Below, piece by piece: positions 8,263 through 16,339 of a stretch of 64,000 nt of DNA. The notes beneath the pieces were generated by a model that was not told the origin of the DNA, searched no databases, and worked only from the letters and a program-made list of their open reading frames with translations. The DNA is from Planctomycetota bacterium (GTDB lineage: Bacteria; Planctomycetota; JAJSAM01; JAJVHW01). Each line of letters opens with the position of its first letter. Positions within the stretch are counted from its first letter, which is position 1. The stretch is taken from contig JAJFFG010000133.1 of assembly GCA_021776825.1 (NCBI GenBank), forward strand, positions 34,575 to 98,574, read 5' to 3'. A program made the translations under genes and the position numbers.

Positions 8263-8496
8263 ATGCTGTCGCTCGGGTTGATCGTCGTCGAGTTCGCGGC
8301 CTGCTTCTGCTGCGCCCTCGTCTTCGCGCTGCCGCCGCTCATCTACGGGATGGTCGTGCTCGCCGACCCACATGTCGTCCACGCGTTCCGGCTGCGCGCA
8401 GCCGGCGTGGCCCGCGAGCACGTGGCAGCGCAGGTCGAGAAGGACATGCACTGGTTGCGACAGGGGCACACCGAACTGCCGCCGCGGCGGGCGTGA
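8263..8496 (+). CDS. Small membrane protein, unknown function
   Basis: The 77-residue protein has one long or two close hydrophobic segments (LSLGLIVVEFAACFCCALVF and LPPLIYGMVVL). A soluble, charged C-terminal tail follows (VAREHVAAQVEKDMHWLRQG). I do not recognise a family. The ATG at 8263 is two bases after the stop of the truncated dehydrogenase. The reading frame continues open upstream through the dehydrogenase region, so it may once have had another 5' context. It converges with the ECF sigma gene, 24 bases away. It could be a real small inner-membrane protein or the tail of a rearranged gene. Confidence 0.5.
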   Translation: MLSLGLIVVEFAACFCCALVFALPPLIYGMVVLADPHVVHAFRLRAAGVAREHVAAQVEKDMHWLRQGHTELPPRRA

Positions 8497-8520
8497 GCGC
8501 GCTCCCCGTGGAGCGTCGCC

Positions 8521-9255
8521 TCAGAGCGACGTCAGCAGGTGCTCGAGCTCGTCGTCGACGTCGGCCGGATCGCTGACCGTGTCGGCGATCTCCGCGCGCA
8601 GGCGGTCGCGATAGCGCCGACGCAGGCGGTGCACGGCGACCTTGACCGCGCCATCCGTCATGCCGATCGCATCGCCGACGTTCCGATACGACGGCAGCGG
8701 TGAGCCGCCGACGAGGTAGGGCTTCAGCGCGTCGAACAGCGGTTCGCGACCGGCCTCGCGGAACTCGTCGCGCACGGCACCGAGAACCTGATCGAGCAGC
8801 GTCAGCGCCCAACGCCGCTCGAAGACCCGCTCCGGCGTCAGGTCGTGGGCCGGCTCCAGACGATAGCGTTCTTCGCCGCGCGCGAAGTCGAGCGAGAGGT
8901 GTTTGCGGTCGCCGCCGCGCTTCTGTGCACGCTCGCGATCGCGCTCCTTCGACCCGTGGTGGCGGAACGCGGTGATGAGGAACGTCCGGAAGCGACCGCG
9001 ATCGCGGTCGGCCGCAGCGAAGTAGCCCTTCTCCAGCACCGTCGCGAAGAACGCCTGCACGCGATCCTGCGCAGTGTGCACGTCATCACCACCGCGGCGC
9101 GCGAAGGCGTAGAGCGGGTACCAGTACGCGGCGCAGAGTGACTCGAGCGCGCGTCCCGCTGCCGGCGACGAGTCCGCGCCGGCGGCGACGACGACGCTCC
9201 ACTGGGTGGTCGCGAAGCGCGCGCCGCCGGCGGGCTCTGGGTCAGCGTCCCTCAT
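8521..9255 (-). CDS. ECF-type RNA polymerase sigma factor (kinase-linked planctomycete type)
   Basis: The 244-residue protein begins shortly before ATTQWSVVVAAG, the N-terminal signature of ECF sigma factors found next to Ser/Thr kinases in Planctomycetota. Region 2 contains LCAAYWYPLYAFARRRG-like sequence and RVQAFFATVLEKGYFAAADRDRGRFRTFLITAFRHH. Region 4 is the helix-turn-helix YRNVGDAIGMTDGAVKVAVHRLRRRYRDRLRAEIADTV. It should direct RNA polymerase to a small regulon. The ATG at 9255 lies inside the 3' end of the kinase gene (14-base overlap), so the two genes form one operon and the kinase probably controls the sigma factor. A close paralog pair is at 19899-22366. Confidence 0.88.
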   Translation of the reverse strand: MRDADPEPAGGARFATTQWSVVVAAGADSSPAAGRALESLCAAYWYPLYAFARRGGDDVHTAQDRVQAFFATVLEKGYFAAADRDRGRFRTFLITAFRHHGSKERDRERAQKRGGDRKHLSLDFARGEERYRLEPAHDLTPERVFERRWALTLLDQVLGAVRDEFREAGREPLFDALKPYLVGGSPLPSYRNVGDAIGMTDGAVKVAVHRLRRRYRDRLRAEIADTVSDPADVDDELEHLLTSL

Positions 9256-10684
9256 CGCCGCTCCGGGGGGGCTCCGCCGGCCTGGGCTGATCTGGGCCGG
9301 GCTGCGGCGCTTCACCCGCGTCCTCGAGCGGGTAGATGAACGGCACGAGCTCGGGCTCGTCGTGCGCGACACGCGTCCCCGCCAACGTCATCCAAGAGGC
9401 CATCGGCACGCAGCAGAGGAGCGGGAGGAACGTGCCGAGGATCGCCAGCCAGAGCCCGTGGAGGCGGCCCTCGCTGCGGACGATCTGCACCCACCCGCAG
9501 ATACTCATGATGACGCCCGAGAGGAGCATCACGGCTGGCAGGAGACCCGCCACCATCGCGATGCCCGCGACCGTGCCGTCGACCTCGTTGTCACCACCGC
9601 CCGCGAACGCCAGTCCAAGAGCGGCCACCAGCAATCCGGCCACCAGCGCACCGGGGGCCATGATCGCGCCCCAGATGGCGAGTTTGCTGTACCGGCGCGG
9701 ATGGTGCCGCGGAGCCTCCTGAGGGGCCGTGGCCGCCGTGCCCGCGGAGGAGACCGCCGTCTTCATCTGATCGACGCGCTGATAGCGCCTGTCGAGCTCC
9801 TTCTCGAGCGAGCGCAGGACGACGGCGTCGATCCCAGCGCTCACGTCGGACTTCTCCGACGGCGCCGCAAAGCGCCCGATCGGCAGTTCGCCGGTGAGCA
9901 TCTCGTAGAAGACGACGCCGAGAGAGTAGATGTCCGCGCGGTGGTCGACGGTACCGGGGCTCTCGATCTGCTCGGGCGCCATGTAGTGCGGCGTTCCCAT
10001 CAGCTGACCCTTGCCGGTCAGGGTGAAATCCGACGGCGTCCGGGTGACGAGCTTCGCCAGTCCGAAGTCCGCGATCTTCACGTCGCCGCTCTTCGTGAGC
10101 AGGACGTTCTCCGGCTTGATGTCGCGGTGCACCACGCCCTGATCGTGGGCGTACTGCAGGGCGTCGCAGATCTGCGGCACGATGGCGAGCGACTGCTCCG
10201 GCGTGAGCTGGCCGGCCCGCATTGCCTCGCGCAGGTTCACGCCGTCGACGTGCTCCATCAGGAAGTAGTAGAGGCCGTCGCGCTCGCCGAACTCGTACAC
10301 CGACACGATGTGCGGATGCTGCAGTCGCCCGAGGGCGCGCGCTTCGCGCTGGAACCGCTCCTCGAATGCCGCGCCGTCGGCGCCCGTGACGTCGGGAGAG
10401 AGGACCTTCAGCGCGACGTCGCGATCGAGTGACGGCTGCCGAGCGCGGTAAACGACGCCCATGCCGCCACGACCGAGGATCCCAGAGATCGCGAGATCGG
10501 GGAAGTGCGCAGCCATCGCCGCCGGGGTCGGCGCGTCGCCGGTCGGGCCATCGCGGGGAGGGACTGGGCCGCCGGTCTCGAAGCCAGCGCGCAAGAGACA
10601 CTTCGGGCAGGACGACTCGGGGGCGTCGGCCGGCAGGGCATCGCCGCACTGCGGGCAGAGTGGGCGGGGGTCGGCGTCGCTCAT
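9242..10684 (-). CDS. Membrane-bound Hanks-type serine/threonine protein kinase
   Basis: The 480-residue protein starts with a zinc-ribbon-like segment (C10/C13 and C26/C29). A complete kinase domain follows: glycine loop GRGGMGVVYRA (71-81), K93 in VALKVL, catalytic HRDIKPENV, DFGLAKL, and the APE-equivalent YMAPEQ. The domain ends near residue 330. The C-terminal part has about four hydrophobic segments (LAIWGAIMAPGALVAGLLVA and later), so the kinase is anchored in the membrane with a Pro-rich tail. All catalytic residues are present. It overlaps the ECF sigma gene downstream. Upstream lie a strong inverted repeat (10692-10734) and an ECF-like box, which suggests autoregulation of the kinase/sigma operon. 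Confidence 0.93.
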   Translation of the reverse strand: MSDADPRPLCPQCGDALPADAPESSCPKCLLRAGFETGGPVPPRDGPTGDAPTPAAMAAHFPDLAISGILGRGGMGVVYRARQPSLDRDVALKVLSPDVTGADGAAFEERFQREARALGRLQHPHIVSVYEFGERDGLYYFLMEHVDGVNLREAMRAGQLTPEQSLAIVPQICDALQYAHDQGVVHRDIKPENVLLTKSGDVKIADFGLAKLVTRTPSDFTLTGKGQLMGTPHYMAPEQIESPGTVDHRADIYSLGVVFYEMLTGELPIGRFAAPSEKSDVSAGIDAVVLRSLEKELDRRYQRVDQMKTAVSSAGTAATAPQEAPRHHPRRYSKLAIWGAIMAPGALVAGLLVAALGLAFAGGGDNEVDGTVAGIAMVAGLLPAVMLLSGVIMSICGWVQIVRSEGRLHGLWLAILGTFLPLLCCVPMASWMTLAGTRVAHDEPELVPFIYPLEDAGEAPQPGPDQPRPAEPPRSGDEGR

Positions 10685-10691
10685 AGTGATC

Positions 10692-10734
10692 TCTCCGTCA
10701 TGGTGGGGTCTGGTTCACCCCTCCATGACGGAGA
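10692..10734 (-). promoter_or_regulatory. 18-bp inverted repeat in the leader of the kinase/sigma operon
   Basis: TCTCCGTCATGGTGGGGT at 10692-10709 pairs with ACCCCTCCATGACGGAGA at 10717-10734. There are 17 of 18 matches and a 7-base loop. In the minus-strand transcript the distal arm contains GGAGA, 8-12 bases before the kinase ATG at 10684, so folding would hide the ribosome binding site. The other arm overlaps the CGTCA of the candidate -10 box. It could therefore be a protein operator or an RNA hairpin. Confidence 0.6.
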
Positions 10735-10750
10735 TGAGCGCGGAGGTTAC
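10726..10750 (-). promoter_or_regulatory. Candidate ECF-type promoter of the kinase/sigma operon
   Basis: On the minus strand, GTAACCT (10750-10744) is followed after 13 bases by CGTCA (10730-10726), about 40 bases before the kinase start codon. The spacing is one base shorter than at 3228, 14489, 46646 and 56209. The -10-like part lies inside the inverted repeat at 10692-10734, which would fit repression or feedback. It is inferred from recurrence only. Confidence 0.4.
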
Positions 10751-10820
10751 AGGTCGGTCGTGGATTTGTGCGGCGGACGGGCAGATCCCCGCTCGCGGCA
10801 CGGGGTCGACGGCGCGTGGC

Positions 10821-13223
10821 TCAGTCGCCGAGCACGCGCCGAACGGTCGCCAGGAACTCCTTCGTACCGTCGTGCACGGCCGAGGTCTGACGGATCACGA
10901 ACATGCCGTCCCAGTACCAGACCGCCGCCATGTCGTAGTTCTCCCAGGTCCTGGGCAGGACGGACATCCGCAGTCGATCCATGAGCTCATCGACGCCGCC
11001 CATCCCGTTGCGCGCGTCGACCACGTCCTGCACCTCGTAGCACTCGATGTGCATCGGCGGCTGCTCGGAGAAGACGACGGCGCCGTCGGCGTGCGTGACG
11101 TGGAGGCGCGTGATGCGGGCGATCCAGGCGAGCACGTCGGCGCGCTTGACGTCGCTGAGCGAGAGCTCGATCGGTTCGTCGGCGTAGTCCTCCGGCACGA
11201 CGATCGAGATGCCGGTCTGCTCGCGGAGCATGGTGGCGGCATCGCCGAGGGACACATCGACGAACGCGACCGAGATCGGAGCCTCGAGTCGGCGCGCCAG
11301 GTCCTGCTCCCACTCCGGGACGGGGAGCGCCAGTTGCTTGCCACGGTTCAGGATGAGGTTGAGGAACGCCTCGGTCTTGGCGTGCGCGTCCGAGGTCTGC
11401 GTCGCGACGAGCAGTCCCTTCCACGTGGAGAGGGAAGTCCCGTCGCGCTCCCACGCCGCGGGATCGCCGAACGACTGCGTGGCGTCGATCAGTTCGTCCG
11501 TCGCGAAGTACTCCTCGATCGGCTCGTCGGGCGAGAAGTTGGGGTCCTCGGCGGCGGCCTCGACGAAGAAGCGGCGGGCCTGACGCTCGAGCAGCGGCGC
11601 GACGTCGTAGAAGCGCTGCTCCAATCCGGTCGGCAACCGATGGCGCTCGCTCACGTACACGACGTTGTCGGTGAGGCAGTAGTCCAGTTCGACCTGGCGG
11701 AGTACGTGCCGCAGCATCTGATCGGCAGAGAGTTCCATCCCTTCAGCCACCGTGACCGTCTCGTCGCCCTTGTCGTCGCGGGCCTCCGCCTCGAACACGA
11801 AGTTCAATCCGGTCGCCTTCCGGAGCGACGCGATCAGGTCGCTGAGAGACGACTCCCCCGTTCCGGTCACCCGCGTCTCGGTCAGCGTGCGGCGCAGCGT
11901 CCGCTCCCATTCCGCCTCGGCGCGTTGACGCTCGACGCGGATCGTCCTCACGAACGACCCGACTACGAAGCGACTCTCGGCGCGCAGGTCGCTCGACACG
12001 AACAGCGCCGGCTCGCGCTGCGGCGCTGGCGTCGTCGCAGCGTCCGAGTCGTCGGGTTTCTCCTGCGCCGATGCCGGCGACGGATCGAGCACCGCTCCCG
12101 TGAGCGCCGCCGCGGCGACAAGTGCGGTGACAGCAAGTCCGGCGGCGACGGCACGGACGGTTGGCTTCTCAAATCGGGCGATCATGATGAGTCTCCTTCG
12201 CAGCTCGGCGCGACCCTCGAGGATGCCCACGGCAGCGGGACGGGTGGCGCGCGCGGCGCCGCCCTCCAGCAGTCGCAGGAGTGTGTCGCCGTAGGCGACG
12301 GGAGCCGCGGCCGGTTGTGCGGCGAGCGCACTCCAGTCGCGGACGGACTCCCGCTCGGCGCGGAGGCGCGTGAACGCCAGCCACACGAACGGGTCGAACC
12401 AGTGCAGGGCCTGGACGGCAGCCAGGACCCAGTTGACGAGCACGTCTCCAGCGCGCAGGTGCGCCAGCTCGTGGGCGAAGACGAAGCGGAGCTCGTCGTC
12501 GGTGAGGCGCGCCGCGAGTCCCGCCGGGAGCAGGAGACGCGGACGCAGCACACCGGCGAGGGCAGGCGCATCGACGGCATCGGTGCTCACGATGCGCGGT
12601 GGTCGACGGACGCCGGCTGTCGCGGCCGCTTCGGCCAGGAGCGTGACGACACGGGCGTCGGTCACGGCGTTGGCCGTGCGCAGGCGGCGCGAGAAGCGAC
12701 GCTCGCGTCGCAGCGTCCACGCCGTCACGACCACGGCGCCGAGCAGCCAGATGAGCGTGACCCAGGAGGTCCACGGCCACGCACGCTGTGTCACCGCGAC
12801 GGCCGGCATCGCCGTCGGCGCGCCGACGCGTGCAGCGTCTGGGGCACCGACTCGCGCAGCGTTTCGCGCACCGACTCGCGGCAGGTCGACGACGACGGGC
12901 GCGGCCCCGCTCGGCGCCGAGGTCGACGGGCTAGGAGACGCCGCGGGGCGGGCGCGGGGAGGCACGGGAGCCGAGAGTGCGGCGCTCGACGACGCGGCCA
13001 CGTCGCTGGCCAGGTTGAACACGCTGGTCGGTGACGGGGGAGCCGCGGGCATGAGCAGACGCACGAGCACGAGCACCCACAGCGCGTAGCGCCAGCGCGG
13101 CGTCAGCCAGCGACGGAGCCCCCACTGCGCGAGGAGCACGGCGGCAACGAGCACCGCGACGGCGACGGTGGTCTCGCGTAGCCACTCGAGGGCCACGGCG
13201 GCAAGGGAGTGGAAGCCGTCCAT
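10821..13223 (-). CDS. BlaR1-like M56 membrane metalloprotease with C-terminal STN-like domains
   Basis: The 800-residue protein has N-terminal membrane helices (residues ~15-60), a low-complexity extracellular loop with three near-identical VGAP(D)AAR repeats (~117-137), and a helix at ~150-170. The M56 zinc protease domain has FVFAHELAHLRAGD (HExxH-type, 251-255). Another helix follows at ~355. The remaining ~430 residues are exported. They contain no penicillin-binding sensor but two STN/secretin-N-like modules (around SDLIASLRKATGLNFVFEAE and GDAATMLREQTGISIVVPED). In BlaR1 the protease cleaves the partner repressor when the sensor is triggered. The start ATG (13223) overlaps the BlaI stop as TGATG, so the pair is co-translated. 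The ligand is unknown. Confidence 0.85.
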   Translation of the reverse strand: MDGFHSLAAVALEWLRETTVAVAVLVAAVLLAQWGLRRWLTPRWRYALWVLVLVRLLMPAAPPSPTSVFNLASDVAASSSAALSAPVPPRARPAASPSPSTSAPSGAAPVVVDLPRVGARNAARVGAPDAARVGAPTAMPAVAVTQRAWPWTSWVTLIWLLGAVVVTAWTLRRERRFSRRLRTANAVTDARVVTLLAEAAATAGVRRPPRIVSTDAVDAPALAGVLRPRLLLPAGLAARLTDDELRFVFAHELAHLRAGDVLVNWVLAAVQALHWFDPFVWLAFTRLRAERESVRDWSALAAQPAAAPVAYGDTLLRLLEGGAARATRPAAVGILEGRAELRRRLIMIARFEKPTVRAVAAGLAVTALVAAAALTGAVLDPSPASAQEKPDDSDAATTPAPQREPALFVSSDLRAESRFVVGSFVRTIRVERQRAEAEWERTLRRTLTETRVTGTGESSLSDLIASLRKATGLNFVFEAEARDDKGDETVTVAEGMELSADQMLRHVLRQVELDYCLTDNVVYVSERHRLPTGLEQRFYDVAPLLERQARRFFVEAAAEDPNFSPDEPIEEYFATDELIDATQSFGDPAAWERDGTSLSTWKGLLVATQTSDAHAKTEAFLNLILNRGKQLALPVPEWEQDLARRLEAPISVAFVDVSLGDAATMLREQTGISIVVPEDYADEPIELSLSDVKRADVLAWIARITRLHVTHADGAVVFSEQPPMHIECYEVQDVVDARNGMGGVDELMDRLRMSVLPRTWENYDMAAVWYWDGMFVIRQTSAVHDGTKEFLATVRRVLGD

Positions 13224-13600
13224 CACGACGCCTCCTTCTCGGTCAGCACGCGTCGTAGTTCCTCGATGTCGTCCAACGTGAGGTCGGCCTCGCGGACCAT
13301 GTGGACGAGCATCGGACTCCCGTCACCGCCGAACACGCGGTCGACGAACGAACGGCTCTCGGCGCGCACGCAGCGATCGCGGGAGACCTTCGGAGCGTAG
13401 AGGTAGTGACGGCCCGCCACCTCGAACCCGAGCGCTCCCTTGCGGACGAGTCGCCCGAGCAGCGTCTTGACGGTGCGAGCCGACCAGCGCGTGCGGTCGG
13501 CGAGCGCCTCGAAGACGTCGGCGGCCGTGATCGGGTGCTCCTCCCAGACCACGTTCATGACCTCCCACTCGGCATCGCTGATCCGCGGTACGTCGCTCAT
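13223..13600 (-). CDS. BlaI/MecI-family transcriptional repressor
   Basis: The 125-residue protein is a winged-helix repressor of the BlaI/MecI/CopY family. Visible marks are ISDAEWEVMNVVWEEHPITA at the N terminus, SARTVKTLLGRLVRKGAL (recognition helix), and YLYAPKVSRD. The C-terminal dimerisation helices contain the region where the partner protease would cut. It should bind the 28-bp palindrome at 13662-13689 and repress its own operon with the BlaR1-like protease. Nothing suggests beta-lactam resistance: no beta-lactamase is nearby and the sensor domain is of another type. The length is normal for the family. Confidence 0.92.
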   Translation of the reverse strand: MSDVPRISDAEWEVMNVVWEEHPITAADVFEALADRTRWSARTVKTLLGRLVRKGALGFEVAGRHYLYAPKVSRDRCVRAESRSFVDRVFGGDGSPMLVHMVREADLTLDDIEELRRVLTEKEAS

Positions 13601-13661
13601 GGTTCGTCTCCCGGTCGCCCCGTCGTCGGTCTGCCTTATCGCTGGCCTGCCTCGCCCCGAC

Positions 13662-13689
13662 TACATGCGTAATCGTAATTACACATGTA
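13662..13689. promoter_or_regulatory. BlaI-type operator palindrome
   Basis: The 28-bp sequence is TACATGCGTAAT, four bases, then ATTACACATGTA, with one mismatch between the arms. It is strikingly AT-rich in this GC-rich genome and lies 62 bases upstream of the BlaI start codon. BlaI/MecI operators contain TACA...TGTA half-sites in dyad symmetry, which this site has. Its position also reaches toward the DNA glycosylase gene that ends at 13742, but that gene reads away from it. Confidence 0.75.
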
Positions 13690-13741
13690 ATCCCGTCAAG
13701 GGGTCCATTGGAGATCGAGGCGACGCCCGCCTCCTGCACGC

Positions 13742-14386
13742 TCAGGAGTGCGCGCGAGCGTCCTCGACCACGCGCCAGAGGAACCACGCGGCCACGCTGC
13801 GGAGTGGCGCCCAGACGGTTCCTCGTTCGGCGAGCGCCGACGGCGTCGGTCGGTCCTCGAGGCCATCGAGCAGCCGCGCACCCTCGCGTACGCCGAGGTC
13901 GGTGACGGGAAAGACGTCGAGCCGTCCGAGGCGAAAGATCAGGAACATCTGGGCGCTCCACGTGCCGATCCCGCGAACCGCGACAAGACGTTCGATGATC
14001 TCCTCATCGGGGAGCCGGCCGATCGCGTGCAGCACCAGCCGCCGGTCGAGCAGACGCTCGGCGAGGTCGCGGAGCGCGGCGACCTTCGCCCGCGAGAGTC
14101 CCGCGCCGCGCAGGTCGTCGTCCACGAGTTCGACGATCTCCTCGGGTCGCGGGAAGCGCGGACCAGCCGTGAGCGCGCACACGCGCCCGTGGATCGTCGC
14201 CGCCGCCTTGCCGGTCAGCTGTTGGTAGACGATCGCATCGGCGAGGGCGCCGTAGTGGGTGCTGCGCCGCGAGCCGCGCTGTGGGAAGCCGGGGTAGGGC
14301 GTCAGCCGACGCATGGCCGCGCCGAGAACCGGATCGCGGCGGGCGAGCGCACGGAGGGCGGACGGATCGGGCAAGCGCGGGGTCAC
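13742..14386 (-). CDS. DNA-3-methyladenine glycosylase (AlkA-like, HhH-GPD superfamily)
   Basis: The ~214-residue protein is a base-excision repair glycosylase of the HhH-GPD fold. It shows DAIVYQQLTGKAAATIHGR (the AlkA/Mag YQQL motif), the helix-hairpin-helix LVAVRGIGTWSAQMFLIF, and the catalytic aspartate in FPVTDLGVREG. It probably removes alkylated purines from DNA. The start is taken as GTG at 14386, because upstream in-frame ATG codons add a basic, low-complexity stretch and run into the candidate promoter of the divergent TPR gene. It lacks the N-terminal domain of E. coli AlkA, like the shorter Mag-type enzymes. Confidence 0.88.
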   Translation of the reverse strand: MTPRLPDPSALRALARRDPVLGAAMRRLTPYPGFPQRGSRRSTHYGALADAIVYQQLTGKAAATIHGRVCALTAGPRFPRPEEIVELVDDDLRGAGLSRAKVAALRDLAERLLDRRLVLHAIGRLPDEEIIERLVAVRGIGTWSAQMFLIFRLGRLDVFPVTDLGVREGARLLDGLEDRPTPSALAERGTVWAPLRSVAAWFLWRVVEDARAHS

Positions 14387-14488
14387 GGTGCTCCTCGGGC
14401 GGGGCGGCGAGATGGGCAATTGAAGGGGCGAACGATCGGAAGGTACCGCCGTCGCGGGGTGCCGTCCGGGACGTTCCGAATTGGCTCC

Positions 14489-14515
14489 GTAACCTTCGAC
14501 CCCGCTCGTGCGTCC
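14489..14515 (+). promoter_or_regulatory. Candidate ECF-type promoter before the TPR/PEP-CTERM operon
   Basis: GTAACCT (14489-14495) is followed after 15 bases by CGTCC (14511-14515), 16 bases before the ATG at 14531. This is one of the best examples of the recurring box, and it points at a gene on the same strand at a normal distance. If real, the leader would be only about ten bases long. Confidence 0.5.
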
Positions 14516-14530
14516 CTCTCCGGGGTTTCC

Positions 14531-16339
14531 ATGCCGAGTCACCAGCGCATCCGTCGTCGTTCACGGCTCCGATCTGCGGGCCGCGGCCTGAGGTCCGTCA
14601 TCGGCCTCGTCGTTCCGGTCTTCCTCTGCGTCCTGCTCGTCGCACTCGCATTGGCGTCGCGGCGGCGCCCGGACCGAACGGAGGAGCTGCGAGCGGCGCG
14701 CGCCGACCTCGCGCGGGGCGCCGCCAACGTGGCCGAGATCCGTGCACGACGGGTACTCAGCGTGCACGAGGATGATCCCACGGCGTGGATGCTCCTGGCC
14801 GAGGCGCTCGGCGAGCAGGGACGCCAGCGCGAACAGATCGCAGCCCTCGCACGTGCCAGCGCACTGGCCCCGGCCTGGCCTGTTCCCGCTGTGGTGCTGG
14901 CGGCCCGTGACCTCTCGCGCGGCTCCGCTCGACGGGCCCGCGACCGGCTCGACCGCTGCCTCGGTGGCCGCGACGGACCGGCGCCCGCGCATCGTCTCCG
15001 CTCGCGGGCACGCCTCGCGCTCCGCGACGTCCGTGGCTCGATCGATGATCTCGAAGCGGCGGCGCGCGCCGACCCGTCCGGGGGCCGCGACCTGCTAGAG
15101 GCTGCGTCTCGCATGCGCTGGTGCGCCGTTCGTTCGATGTCGCACGAAGACGCCGCACGAGCAGCCAAACTCGCGCGACACGCCTCGATCGCGGGCCTCG
15201 CTGCGGGGCCGGCGGGCTCCGGTATCGAGGCAGCAGCGCTCCTGCTTCGTGGGCGGATCGACGACGCGAAGAGCGCCGTCGGCTACGGCGGCCGCTCGGA
15301 CCCCGGGGCCACCGTACGCCTGCTCCTTGCCGAAGCACTCGGGCGGTCCGGACACGCGGCCGAGGGAGCCCGTGAGGTCCGAGCCGCGGTGGAAACCGCT
15401 GAGGGTGTCGCCGAGTTCGCCGCACGGATTGGAGCCGGCGGTAGCTCGGCCCCGGGTGTCCTGCTCGCGCTCGCGGCACCGTCGTCGTCACCGCGACTCG
15501 TGGACGCCGTGGCGCGGCGCGATGTCGACGCTGCCGAGATCATCACGGCGCTGGCAGCACGCGGGCGTTCTGCACCGGCGAACCTCGCTCTCGCGCACGA
15601 CCTCCTCTGCCACGGCGCGTGGGAGCGGGACGACATCGGGAGCTTGCTCGACACCGCGGCGCGCGCGATCGAGTGCTCGCCCCACGATCTGCGGGGGCCG
15701 TTGTGGCGAGCGCGCGGGCTCGGTCGCCTGGACGACCGGCCGGCCCTCGAGGGCCTGCTGGCATCGCGCGCAGGAGCGGCGCTCACGGACGCCGAACGAG
15801 ACGCCCTCCGCGTCGAGTACCTGATCGGTGCCGGGCGGCCGGCCGCCGCGCTGGCGCCCATGACCTCGCTGCTGCAAGCCAGCGACCAGGGGACAGTGTC
15901 GTGGCGGGCCGGGACCTCCCTGGCTCGGTCGCTCTTCCGCCACGGAGGCGCTCCAGCGACGCGCCGCGTGTTCACCGCACTGTGCGAGGCCGCACCCGAG
16001 TCGCCGCTGGCTCCCTACGTCCTCGGGCGTCTGACGGAGGACGACGCGCCTACGGCGGCGGCGTACTACCGCGCGGCGCTCGACCGCGACCCAGACTTCG
16101 TCCCGGCGCTGAACGACCTCGCGTGGAGCCTCTCCACGAAGCTCGCGCAACCGGACGAAGCGCTCGTACACGCCGTCGCCGCACGCGACGCCGCTCCGAC
16201 CGATCCGCGGGTGGGCGACACGCTCGGTGCTGTGCTGCGAGGCACCGGTGATCACGCGCGCGCTGCGGAGATCGTGGCGGAGGCGGCGCGACGCCGTCCC
16301 TGGGCTGCGCGGCACACGAGGAACGGAGCAGACCGATGA
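14531..16339 (+). CDS. Membrane-anchored TPR-repeat protein
   Basis: The 602-residue protein has a basic N terminus and one transmembrane helix (SVIGLVVPVFLCVLLVALAL, ~22-42), followed by a long helical region of degenerate tetratricopeptide repeats. The clearest repeats are ARRVLSVHEDDPTAWMLLAEALGEQG near the N terminus and AAYYRAALDRDPDFVPALNDLAWSLS near the C terminus. It has the look of the TPR proteins that accompany PEP-CTERM/exosortase systems, and the PEP-CTERM gene follows with a 4-base ATGA overlap. The ATG at 14531 is chosen because it precedes the membrane anchor. The long open frame upstream is antisense to the glycosylase gene and is not coding. Confidence 0.78.
   Translation: MPSHQRIRRRSRLRSAGRGLRSVIGLVVPVFLCVLLVALALASRRRPDRTEELRAARADLARGAANVAEIRARRVLSVHEDDPTAWMLLAEALGEQGRQREQIAALARASALAPAWPVPAVVLAARDLSRGSARRARDRLDRCLGGRDGPAPAHRLRSRARLALRDVRGSIDDLEAAARADPSGGRDLLEAASRMRWCAVRSMSHEDAARAAKLARHASIAGLAAGPAGSGIEAAALLLRGRIDDAKSAVGYGGRSDPGATVRLLLAEALGRSGHAAEGAREVRAAVETAEGVAEFAARIGAGGSSAPGVLLALAAPSSSPRLVDAVARRDVDAAEIITALAARGRSAPANLALAHDLLCHGAWERDDIGSLLDTAARAIECSPHDLRGPLWRARGLGRLDDRPALEGLLASRAGAALTDAERDALRVEYLIGAGRPAAALAPMTSLLQASDQGTVSWRAGTSLARSLFRHGGAPATRRVFTALCEAAPESPLAPYVLGRLTEDDAPTAAAYYRAALDRDPDFVPALNDLAWSLSTKLAQPDEALVHAVAARDAAPTDPRVGDTLGAVLRGTGDHARAAEIVAEAARRRPWAARHTRNGADR

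Noticed and set aside
10461..13034. Long plus-strand open frame of 857 codons.
   Set aside because: It is antisense to the BlaR1-like and kinase genes, has shadow composition (Arg/Ala/Gly-rich) and no recognisable domain.
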